Shown: positions 18,965-26,447 of the stretch, piece after piece | How the letters are laid out: the number at the start of each line of letters is the position of its first letter | Position numbering within the stretch: position 1 is the first letter of the stretch | Source: Ascoidea tarda (nom. inval.) | Taxonomy: Eukaryota; Ascomycota; Saccharomycetes; Ascoideales; Ascoideaceae | Length of the DNA stretch: 35,711 nt | Reading direction: 5' to 3' | Assembly: GCA_030560485.1 (NCBI GenBank) | Contig: JAKTTS010000107.1 | Location: forward strand, 1-35,711 | Notes under the pieces: generated by a model | The model's input: only the letters and a program-made list of their open reading frames with translations | Told to the model about the DNA's origin: nothing | Database searches by the model: none | Translations under genes and position numbers: made by a program

Positions 18965-19246
18965 TTAGCTAGTTTTGTCCCGCCTGTATAAAGTGTACAT
19001 ATTATTGAATAGAAATTGTTGATACAGCTTCTCTTTGTGTAAATCGTAGTCCCATAACCTCTCTGCTGCTTCTGCTGTTTCTGCTGCCTGAGCAGAAGAT
19101 GAGTAAGCAACACAGCTCATTGGTGGAGCTTTTCTCGTGCTGTTTTTGTATCACTTTGAAGCCGATATATAACCTCTTCCTTCCTTTTCGATCTTTCTCA
19201 TTTCCTTTCTCCATCTCATCGACTCTCAACGCTGCGATTCTCCCCA
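18965..19246. promoter_or_regulatory. AIM14 promoter with CTG tract and TATA box
   Basis: A CTGCTG(C/T)TTCTG tract at 19063-19090 matches those in the GC islands, but here stands alone in a tandem gap. TATATAA at 19166-19172 lies 75 bases before the ATG, in a GATATATAACC context nearly identical to the HOM6 TATA (22655-22665). Confidence 0.55.
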
Positions 19247-21238
19247 ATGGCTCCAGTTGGCTCTTCGTTGCAATCAATAACAGAAACTCTAGCCAAAAGA
19301 CATGGTGGGCATCATCATGCCAATGTCAAATACGGTTACATGATATTTGCAGCTTCAATCTTCTACACTGTGCTTTTATTTCTCGTGAATTTCTTATATG
19401 TAAGAATATACCTAACTGCAAATCGCTTATCAACATCAGCTAGAAAAAAAAAAATTGTTAAAAAATTGAATGAATTGCCCTTATATGCACAAGTTCTCAT
19501 TTGGTCTGTCATAATCTTGGGCATAAGTTTTATCAAATTTGAGAAATCAAACTACATTGGGTTGATTAAGAGATTTGGAAGATTGTCTTATGCTTTGATT
19601 CCCTTTAACATTTTTTTGACACTTAAACCATCTCCTCTACCAAAGTTGAACTACCTAAGTTTAACAAATTTACATAAATGGATCTCAAGGTTGATTATTT
19701 TTTTCTCAATAGCTCATGGAGTTGGTTATTTTGTCAAATGGTCAATGGAAAAACTATTTATTGCAAAGAATTTCAAGCTTTTAAATTTTTTGGGTTTCAT
19801 AACTTTGTTATTGTTTTTTTTTGTTTTGATAATATCATTGAAACCAATTAGATCCAGATTTTACGATTTGTTCTATATCTTCCATTATTTAGTCGCTTGG
19901 ATAACTTTGATATTGATTTCGTTCCATGCAAGACCTGGTGTGAATATTTATTCGGCTATTGCAATTATTCTATTGCTTTATCAATCACTACACAAATATT
20001 TTATGTCAAATTTAATTACAGACACTTCCAATGAAATCACAATCAAGAAAAACGAAAAATCTAATTTGATTTTAGTTTACATCAATAATTCGGTTTTAAA
20101 TTGGCAATGGATACCTGGTTCGCATATAAGATTGGCAAATAGTTTTAAGAAAAATCCTTTTAATTTGTTTGCTCCATCTCACCCTTATACTATTTCATCT
20201 AATAAAGAGATTGTGCTAATTATTAAAAAAACCAAATTTGAAATTGATTTGGATAAAAACTATTCACTACTGGGCCCATATTCTTCAATTGATGACTCCT
20301 TCTTTAATAAAGTCAAGCAAAGCGTAATTGTTTGTGGAGGTTCTGGCATTTCATTTGGATTACCAATCTATCAGTATTTACTTCAAAAAAACAAATACGA
20401 TCTACTTCATACCAAAGGTTTTAATATTAAATTTATTTGGGTGATAAGAAACAAAAATGATATTTATGTATTAAAAGAATTGGGTTTATTGAAACAAAAT
20501 AAAAAGTTTAATGTTAATATTTATATCACCGGACAAAATTCTTCTTTTGATAATAACGAAGACGACTTTAACAAAGGCATTATCCATTCAAATAACAATG
20601 ATATGAATAATATTAGTAATATTAAAGGAAAATCATTTTTAAAAATATCAATGAGAGGAATACAAACTATAAGAACCATTGCGTCAAGTATTAATTACAA
20701 CAGCTACAAAAAGCTATCAGATTCACATAGAGTTGACGAAGGTGACTTGGAAGAAATTGATCTTGATGAATTTAATATCGAAGATGAATTGTTAAAAAGT
20801 TCTAAAAACAATAACAAAAAAAGAGGTAAATGGAAAAGTGAAAATGAAAATGTTCCACTGTTTAGCTCAAGTACTCCTGAAGACATTGAAAGTCAAAGCG
20901 GTATTTCAAGTCCTATCAATGGGGATTTTGGATTTAGTGAAGACGAGAATGAAAATGAAGATGAAGATGACGACAATTTTCATAAGTATGAAAATCAGCC
21001 AATTGATGAAAAACCTACTAAAGTTCATTATGGAAGACCAAATTTAAATGCCTGCTTGAGTCAACTTTTAGATGATCCTGAAAGTCCCAGTAGTTCCAAT
21101 GATGCAAATGTCATCAGTGATATAGAATATAATGGGAAATGGATAATTTCATGTGGACCAAAATCATTGAATAGCGATTGTAAACAATGGGCCAAAAGAC
21201 ATGGTATTGGATTTGTAAGTGAACAATACTCTATGTAA
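19247..21238 (+). CDS. AIM14: Aim14/Yno1-like NADPH oxidase (ferric reductase fold)
   Basis: Membrane flavocytochrome of the ferric-reductase/NOX superfamily. S. cerevisiae Aim14 (Yno1) is an ER NADPH oxidase that makes superoxide. The 663 residues start KRHGGHHHANVKYGYMI near the N-terminus, close to the S. cerevisiae head. The bis-heme histidines are intact with canonical 14-residue spacing: H143 and H157 in HKWISRLIIFFSIAHG, and H213 and H227 in FHYLVAWITLILISFH. FAD-binding HPYTISS is at 312-318 and the NADPH-binding VCGGSGISFGLP at 362-373. The final WIISCGPKSL is the conserved C-terminal nucleotide motif. A long acidic, Asn-rich insertion (about 440-620) separates the last two NADPH-domain parts; a shorter acidic insert is known at this place in the S. 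cerevisiae protein. It converges on COQ10. Confidence 0.93.
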   Translation: MAPVGSSLQSITETLAKRHGGHHHANVKYGYMIFAASIFYTVLLFLVNFLYVRIYLTANRLSTSARKKKIVKKLNELPLYAQVLIWSVIILGISFIKFEKSNYIGLIKRFGRLSYALIPFNIFLTLKPSPLPKLNYLSLTNLHKWISRLIIFFSIAHGVGYFVKWSMEKLFIAKNFKLLNFLGFITLLLFFFVLIISLKPIRSRFYDLFYIFHYLVAWITLILISFHARPGVNIYSAIAIILLLYQSLHKYFMSNLITDTSNEITIKKNEKSNLILVYINNSVLNWQWIPGSHIRLANSFKKNPFNLFAPSHPYTISSNKEIVLIIKKTKFEIDLDKNYSLLGPYSSIDDSFFNKVKQSVIVCGGSGISFGLPIYQYLLQKNKYDLLHTKGFNIKFIWVIRNKNDIYVLKELGLLKQNKKFNVNIYITGQNSSFDNNEDDFNKGIIHSNNNDMNNISNIKGKSFLKISMRGIQTIRTIASSINYNSYKKLSDSHRVDEGDLEEIDLDEFNIEDELLKSSKNNNKKRGKWKSENENVPLFSSSTPEDIESQSGISSPINGDFGFSEDENENEDEDDDNFHKYENQPIDEKPTKVHYGRPNLNACLSQLLDDPESPSSSNDANVISDIEYNGKWIISCGPKSLNSDCKQWAKRHGIGFVSEQYSM

Positions 21239-21433
21239 AATATATATAGACCAAGTAGATTATATAAATGGTCTAAAAGATGAAAAGATGAAAAAAAGGA
21301 AAAAAGAGAAAAAAGAAAAAAAGAAAAAAAGAAAAAAGGGTATATATAATGTGGAAATGGGTATTGAAAGTTTTTTTAGTTTGTTTTTTGTATTTGTTTT
21401 CGTTTAAATTTTATTTATTGCTATTAATTGGTA
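21239..21433. other. Convergent AIM14/COQ10 gap with polypurine run
   Basis: 195 bases. A nearly pure A/G run at about 21281-21338 (AAAAAGAAA-type units) is followed by TATATATAAT and a T-rich stretch. Probable 3' ends of both genes. Confidence 0.6.
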
Positions 21434-22183
21434 CTAATTTTTACTATTTTGGTCTAACGATTTTTGGTTTCTGACATGGGCAGCTCTATTATTAAAAGCT
21501 CTAAGCATTATCTGAGTGACAGATTGTGCAAAAAGTTTGCTAACCATATTATAAATATTATTTTTGAATTTATATTCTAGAATTAAATTGATTTCGCATT
21601 TGTTTGAATTGTTTGTAGGGTCGTTTAGTATTATCCATTTTGTATACAAATTATCAAACAAGGAATGGGATAAGCTCTCGGCTATAACGATTCTTTTATT
21701 GGAATCATTGGAGCAATTTAATTTGCAGACAAAGGTTTCGTCGAATTGTTTAAAGCCCACTCTTAAACCAGCTTCAGTTGGCAAATCCAAATTGTTTGAA
21801 TCTGTTTTCGAGATAAAGGACTTTTTGCAGTATGGGACAAATTCCTGATAAGAAGAAACATCGGAAACAACTTCAAATAGAACATCAGGAGGATGATTTA
21901 GTTTCTTCTTGATCAAATAATGCTGAGAACCATCGCCATTGTCTTTAAAATTCGAGCCAGAGGAACCAGTGGCTGCACCACCATTGTTGCCATTTATGTC
22001 TAAATTTGAATTTGAAAGATCTGGAATATTCAAAAAGGACCTTTTAAACTGGAGATTTCCAGAGTTGTAGTAATTGGTGCAATTTCTTGCTCTCAATAGC
22101 AATATGTTGTTGGGACTGGACAATCTGGCGGCTATAGATACTTTTATCATCTTTGCCATTGGAAAAGGAAGTGAGCAAGACAT
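21434..22183 (-). CDS. COQ10: Coq10, START-domain coenzyme Q-binding protein
   Basis: Mitochondrial START-domain lipid-binding protein that binds coenzyme Q and is needed for its efficient use in respiration and de novo synthesis. The longest frame (to 22213) begins at TTG. In-frame ATGs are at 22183 (chosen, 249 residues), 22159 and 22150. The last two begin MAKMIKVSIAARLSS and MIKVSIAARLSS, which look more like a presequence, so the true start may be there. The START domain runs from about 65 (KKKLNHPPDVLFEVVSDV) through YQEFVPYC, LPTEAGLRVGFKQFDETF, AESLSHSLFDNLYTKW and LEYKFKNNIYN to RAFNNRA. A Gly/Asn-rich spacer (about 45-62) precedes it. Divergent from HOM6. Confidence 0.92.
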   Translation of the reverse strand: MSCSLPFPMAKMIKVSIAARLSSPNNILLLRARNCTNYYNSGNLQFKRSFLNIPDLSNSNLDINGNNGGAATGSSGSNFKDNGDGSQHYLIKKKLNHPPDVLFEVVSDVSSYQEFVPYCKKSFISKTDSNNLDLPTEAGLRVGFKQFDETFVCKLNCSNDSNKRIVIAESLSHSLFDNLYTKWIILNDPTNNSNKCEINLILEYKFKNNIYNMVSKLFAQSVTQIMLRAFNNRAAHVRNQKSLDQNSKN

Positions 22184-22313
22184 AGAAACAGGGGATAGCC
22201 AAAAATAGCACAACAGTAGCCCAGTGCAATTGAGGGCTGTATATTACCGAAGAAACACCTCCACCAGCACTCTTATCGCTCTGGATAATATCTGCTTTAT
22301 CTGCTCGACCCAT
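22044..22313 (-). CDS. Uncertain 89-codon open frame with membrane segment overlapping COQ10 head
   Basis: An ATG at 22311-22313 opens 89 codons in a different frame from COQ10 and overlaps its first 47 codons. It shows a polar head, one hydrophobic segment (31-50, WATVVLFLAIPCFYVLLTSF) and a polar tail. The frame is also open upstream into the GC island to 22484, without an ATG. It could be an overlapping small protein, an upstream open frame in the COQ10 leader, or chance. No family recognised. Confidence 0.2.
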   Translation of the reverse strand: MGRADKADIIQSDKSAGGGVSSVIYSPQLHWATVVLFLAIPCFYVLLTSFSNGKDDKSIYSRQIVQSQQHIAIESKKLHQLLQLWKSPV

Positions 22314-22421
22314 AGAAGAATAGCGAAAAGAGGTCTCAAAATATTCGCTCTCGAAATTTTGCTTCCTTTGCCCCTGTCGCCAGCGGTGTGGGTCAGCGAA
22401 AGGTGCTTCTTCCGGTGCTTT

Positions 22422-22473
22422 TGCTGCCTCTGCTGCCTCTGCTGTTTCTACTGTTTCTGTTGTTTCTGCTGCC
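22422..22473. repeat. CTGCCT/CTGTTT hexamer tract
   Basis: Nine or so hexamers, graded from CTGCCT to CTGTTT and back, between COQ10 and HOM6. It is the longest clean example of the shared promoter tract family. Confidence 0.85.
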
Positions 22474-22580
22474 AACGTCCCCACTACTCTTCTGCGGTGC
22501 CATCAGCTCGAAATGCCTCTGCAGAGAGGTCTCTTCCATCGAAAGCTGTTCAAAGCTCTAGGCTCAGAAGATGAGCAGCG

Positions 22581-22586
22581 CACGTG
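22581..22586. promoter_or_regulatory. CACGTG site upstream of HOM6
   Basis: CACGTGA context, 135 bases before the HOM6 ATG. Cbf1 works with Met4 on methionine-pathway promoters in yeast, and HOM6 feeds methionine and threonine synthesis, so a Cbf1-type role is plausible. Confidence 0.5.
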
Positions 22587-22612
22587 AAATTGCCCCATAT
22601 TATTGGCCAGTT

Positions 22613-22619
22613 TGACTCA
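22613..22619. promoter_or_regulatory. TGACTCA Gcn4 site of HOM6
   Basis: Exact Gcn4 consensus, 102 bases upstream of the HOM6 ATG and 38 bases upstream of the TATA box. Amino-acid biosynthetic genes are classic Gcn4 targets, so this fits general amino-acid control. Confidence 0.7.
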
Positions 22620-22656
22620 TCGCAAAAATCTTTTATCCTTATATTGTTTCTGGTGA

Positions 22657-22663
22657 TATATAA
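22657..22663 (+). promoter_or_regulatory. TATA box of HOM6
   Basis: TATATAA, 58 bases upstream of the ATG, in the same GATATATAACC context as the AIM14 TATA. Confidence 0.55.
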
Positions 22664-22720
22664 CCCGTAGAGAAGATTGTTTTCCACCATATCACTGAGT
22701 AGCTGTGAACTGTCGTCGAA

Positions 22721-23812
22721 ATGGTCAAGTCTGTTAATGTTGCAATTGTTGGCACCGGTGTCGTTGGCTCTGCCTTTGTGAGCCAGTTGCTTAGAATGGC
22801 CTCACCAATTAAATACAATGTCATTTACATTGGTAATGCTGACCAATCTTTGAAAGCTCCAACTGGTCTTTCAGCAGACAACTGGGCCTCTGCTTTGGAA
22901 AGCTCAAAGACTCCATCGCTTTCGATTCCCGATTTGCTAGAGTTTTTGAAAGAGCAAAGCTCGACCACCAAGTTACCTACCATCTTGGTCGATAACACAT
23001 CAAGTTTGGCTATCGCACAATCTTATCCAAAATTTCTTGAAAACAAGATTTCGATTGCAACCCCCAATAAGAAAGCCTTCTCCGACAACTACTCGTTATG
23101 GGAACAATTATTCAACGAATCCAGAAAGAAAAATGACACTGCTTTGCTCTACCACGAAGCAACCGTTGGTGCTGGATTGCCAATCATTGGAACATTGAAC
23201 GATTTAATCCAAACTGGCGACAAAATTGTTAAAATTGAGGGAATATTTTCTGGTTCATTGTCGTTTATTTTCAATTCGTTTTCTCAGTCTGATGACATTA
23301 AATTCAGTGACATTGTATTGAAAGCCAAAGAATTAGGTTATACTGAACCAGATCCAAGAGATGACTTGGGCGGTTTAGATGTTGCCAGAAAAGTTATCAT
23401 TTTGGCCAGAATTTCTGGTTTCAAAATCAACTCATTGAATGATTTGGATATCGAATCATTGATTCCAAAAGAATTATCCTCTCCAACTTTATCAACGGCT
23501 GATTTCTTGAGTCAATTGCCAAACTTCGATGACCAAATTAAAAAACAAAAAATTGATGCTGCAAATGAAGGTAAGGTTTTAAGATTTGTTGGCAGTGTCG
23601 ATCTTGTGAATAACAAGGTGTTTGTTGGTATTGCTAAATATGACAAGTCTCACCCTTTTGCTTCGTTGCAAGGCTCTGATAATGTTATTTCAATCAAAAC
23701 CGAAAGATACACCAACCCATTGATTGTTCAAGGTGCAGGTGCAGGTTCTGAAGTTACAGCTGCTGGTGTTTTAGCCGATGCCATCAAAATTGCTCAAAGA
23801 GTTGCGGTCTAG
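22721..23812 (+). CDS. HOM6: Homoserine dehydrogenase
   Basis: Converts aspartate-4-semialdehyde to homoserine with NAD(P)H, the branch step to threonine and methionine, in the cytosol. The 363 residues compare with 359 in S. cerevisiae. The Rossmann motif VAIVGTGVVGSAF lies at 7-19. TPNKKAF at 114-120 carries the catalytic-site Lys117. The signature GYTEPDPRDDLGGLDVARK at 206-224 contains E209, D220 and K224, equivalent to the essential Asp219 and Lys223 of the yeast enzyme. The C-terminal stretch QGAGAGSEVTAAGVLAD is conserved. The ATG is well placed, 58 bases after a TATA box. There is no regulatory ACT domain, as is normal for yeast. Codon choice looks more constrained than in neighbours, in keeping with strong expression. 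Confidence 0.97.
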   Translation: MVKSVNVAIVGTGVVGSAFVSQLLRMASPIKYNVIYIGNADQSLKAPTGLSADNWASALESSKTPSLSIPDLLEFLKEQSSTTKLPTILVDNTSSLAIAQSYPKFLENKISIATPNKKAFSDNYSLWEQLFNESRKKNDTALLYHEATVGAGLPIIGTLNDLIQTGDKIVKIEGIFSGSLSFIFNSFSQSDDIKFSDIVLKAKELGYTEPDPRDDLGGLDVARKVIILARISGFKINSLNDLDIESLIPKELSSPTLSTADFLSQLPNFDDQIKKQKIDAANEGKVLRFVGSVDLVNNKVFVGIAKYDKSHPFASLQGSDNVISIKTERYTNPLIVQGAGAGSEVTAAGVLADAIKIAQRVAV

Positions 23813-24437
23813 TTTCGACCATCCCCAAGCACAAACCCTATAAATATTATACTTTTAATAGTGTAGTGCTAACAATTCTAAATTCTGATAAATCCTAATA
23901 AATCCTATATTCGCACCACTTCTATTTATACCCACCACCTTCCTCTTATCTCCCGTTGCCAAACACCTGTAGCCCAGCTCCAACACATCACTCTTCGACC
24001 CTGATCTCATTGCCCAACAAAAACAAGCACAGCAACAAAAGCAACAATAGAAATCCTCCTTCAACAATAAAAGTTTATCCAGCTTTCTCGGTAATGGACG
24101 GTGCCTCTAGCCGCATAACCGAATTATTACACCGCCCATTGCCGCACTACTGCTTTGGGTCTCAAAAACACATTTCTTTCGAATATAAAAACAACCACTT
24201 TGCTGTTTTCCATCAAAATGATGTACTATATTTGTGGAGCTTCTGCTTAATGTTAAATCTTCTTATTGCCAAATCTCTTTTGTTATTGGAAACCTTCTGC
24301 CTAGCGATACTCTTTGGCATCTGATATATCGTTTGTTATCTTTTCTTCTCTTTGATTCTATTCCATCTTTTCTTTGTTTTTTTCCATCGAGATTAACACA
24401 GCAACAATAATTCCATCATTCTATAATTCAGAAATCA
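23813..24437. other. HOM6 to ECM3-like gap
   Basis: 625 bases in a tandem gap. The left part is a HOM6 3' flank with an AATAAATCCT direct repeat (23890-23910). A CAA/CAG-rich stretch lies at 24015-24050. A small hydrophobic open frame (24094-24324) is listed separately. The last 110 bases are T/C-rich leader to the transporter gene. Confidence 0.55.
24094..24324 (+). CDS. Uncertain 76-codon hydrophobic small protein
   Basis: An ATG at 24094 opens 76 codons, MDGASSRITELLHR to LAILFGI, ending 113 bases before the transporter ATG. The first 45 residues are polar with several His; residues 44-76 are strongly hydrophobic (LYLWSFCLMLNLLIAK then LLLLETFCLAILFGI), one or two membrane passes. The frame stays open upstream without another ATG. 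No family recognised; it may be a tail-anchored micro-protein, an upstream open frame of the transporter mRNA, or chance in T-rich DNA. Confidence 0.25.
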   Translation: MDGASSRITELLHRPLPHYCFGSQKHISFEYKNNHFAVFHQNDVLYLWSFCLMLNLLIAKSLLLLETFCLAILFGI

Positions 24438-26168
24438 ATGTCGTTGTCGTTGGGCGCTGTGATATGGTGCTGCATCAAACCAATTCTCAAGATGTATCTT
24501 ATCATTGGGTGTGGTATCTATCTTGGTAAGAAAAACATTCTCAATGTGGAGACCACAAAGCATTTATCAACCATCATGCTAAACATCTTGATACCCTGTT
24601 TAATTTTTAACAAAGTCATTTCCAATATTTCAATTGATGACTTGAAAGCCATTGGAATAATATGCTTATCTTCCTTTTTGCTCTACATCGGTGGCTTCCT
24701 AATAAGCATGCCTTTCATTTTGTTAAACTTAACTCCTAAAAGATTCAAAGGTGGTTTTATAGCCACTTGCATGTTTCAAAATGTCAGCGATATACCAATT
24801 GCCTATATTCAGACGTTGTCCTCTGGTTTAATATTCACACAATCTCAAGGCGAAAAAGGAATCGCGTATATCTGCATTTTTATGGCTTGTTTGGTGTTTT
24901 TAACCTTTAATTTGGGCGGCTATAAACTAATCCAATATGATTTTATTCAAGATAAAAAAAGACAATCAATTCAAAATAAAGATCCCGAAAAATCATTAGT
25001 CGTCAACGAAATTATAACTAGCAACATTCAACCGACTAATAATAATGATAATGTTGTTTTTAATCATTCTGGATCAACTGTTTATACCCAAACTAGTCCA
25101 ATTCAAACTGTTATCTCTAACAACTCAAACATTGATCTTTGCCCTCAAGATGTTTACCAATCCTCATCTGCATCAACTGTTGTTTCTCAATATTCCTTGC
25201 CTTCACTTGAACAACTGACTGCTCCTATCAATTACTTCTATAATGACGACCAAAGGTCCATAATTACTGATATCGGAATAATCAATGAAATCAAACCAAA
25301 AAAAATAGACAAAAAATCTTCTATTACTGCTGCTGTTAATATTACTGCACCTACTACTAACAACAATAACAATCACTCTATACCCGTTCAAAACACAAAC
25401 CAAAAACATGAAATTCTTAATAATACCAATGCTAATGACACTGCTCTTGTTAATGACAACACTAACGATAATACTAATGACAACACTAAAAGAAGTAAAA
25501 AAAAGCTAATTCTTCACACTCTTTATACCATCTTTTACGAGTTTTTCTCCAATTTTTTACAGCCAATTGCACTTTCATTATTGATTTCCTTAACAATCGC
25601 TTTGATACCATGGGTCAGAGTACTATTTATCAAAGATGATTCAATTAATATTCCAAATGCTCCCGATGGTCAGCCTCCTCTAGAATTGTTTATCGACTTT
25701 ACCTATTATATTGGTTCAGCTCAAGTTCCAATTGGTTTGCTATTATTAGGTGGTAGCTTGGGGAAACTAAAATTCAACACTTCCAACAAAATCTTAAAAA
25801 AATTTTCAAGAACTGCTGTTCTCTTAGCAATAATAAAATTGTGTTTGTTTCCAATCATTGGAATAATATGGGTAACTGGTTTATTAAATAATTTCAATTG
25901 GTTGGATACTGCTGATCCAAATTCAAAAATGTTATGTTTTGTAATAGTTTTAATATGGTCTTTACCAAGTTTCACTGCGCAAATTTATTTAACTGCTTTT
26001 TATACACCTTCTACTCCCAATAATGATGATATTGATAATAAAGATCAGAACTATAATCATTTTCAATTGGATTCTTTTGCTCTCTGTTTAATGTGTCAAT
26101 ATCCAATTTTATTTATTTCAATTCCATTTATTGCAACCTTCATCATAAAAGTCACTCTTGGCTATTAA
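24438..26168 (+). CDS. PIN-like/auxin-efflux-type membrane transporter, Ecm3/YNL095C family
   Basis: Ten-segment membrane protein of the auxin efflux carrier (bile-acid/PIN-like) superfamily, closest in form to S. cerevisiae Ecm3 and YNL095C, whose substrates are not settled. It is 576 residues (relatives about 610-640). Five hydrophobic segments occupy about 5-160, including LIPCLIFNKV (51-60) and the family-typical FQNVSDIPIAY (113-123). A polar Asn/Ser/Thr-rich cytosolic loop runs from about 170 to 350, with NDNTNDNT repeats. Five more segments follow from about 360, with AQVPIGLLLLGGSLG at 427-441. The split 5+loop+5 architecture is intact. The start ATG follows an AT-rich leader. Ortholog choice between the two yeast paralogs cannot be made here. 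Confidence 0.88.
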   Translation: MSLSLGAVIWCCIKPILKMYLIIGCGIYLGKKNILNVETTKHLSTIMLNILIPCLIFNKVISNISIDDLKAIGIICLSSFLLYIGGFLISMPFILLNLTPKRFKGGFIATCMFQNVSDIPIAYIQTLSSGLIFTQSQGEKGIAYICIFMACLVFLTFNLGGYKLIQYDFIQDKKRQSIQNKDPEKSLVVNEIITSNIQPTNNNDNVVFNHSGSTVYTQTSPIQTVISNNSNIDLCPQDVYQSSSASTVVSQYSLPSLEQLTAPINYFYNDDQRSIITDIGIINEIKPKKIDKKSSITAAVNITAPTTNNNNNHSIPVQNTNQKHEILNNTNANDTALVNDNTNDNTNDNTKRSKKKLILHTLYTIFYEFFSNFLQPIALSLLISLTIALIPWVRVLFIKDDSINIPNAPDGQPPLELFIDFTYYIGSAQVPIGLLLLGGSLGKLKFNTSNKILKKFSRTAVLLAIIKLCLFPIIGIIWVTGLLNNFNWLDTADPNSKMLCFVIVLIWSLPSFTAQIYLTAFYTPSTPNNDDIDNKDQNYNHFQLDSFALCLMCQYPILFISIPFIATFIIKVTLGY

Positions 26169-26447
26169 TTATCTGCATTTATCCAAAAAAAGAAAAAAAA
26201 ACCAAAAAAATAAGGGTTTTTTGTTCATATAACATTGGTTTTATTTTCCACTATTAATATTCAGTTTATTTCTTTTCTGTTTTCATATGGGCTTTGGTTT
26301 CACAATTGTTAATTTAAATATTCTCATTTTTAGTCTATTTATGCAAGTATTTTTATATATATACAACTATATATAATATGTAACTTATTCTATGTACAAT
26401 AATAATATAATACAAATGATATTTTTAATTTCAAATAAACCAAATTC

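Larger units (their letters stand above)
22184..22720. other. Divergent COQ10/HOM6 promoter with GC-rich island
   Basis: 537 bases. A GC-rich island covers about 22370-22600, with a CTG tract (22422-22473), then CACGTG (22581-22586), TGACTCA (22613-22619) and TATATAA (22657-22663) toward HOM6. Open frames through the island start at non-ATG codons. Confidence 0.65.
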
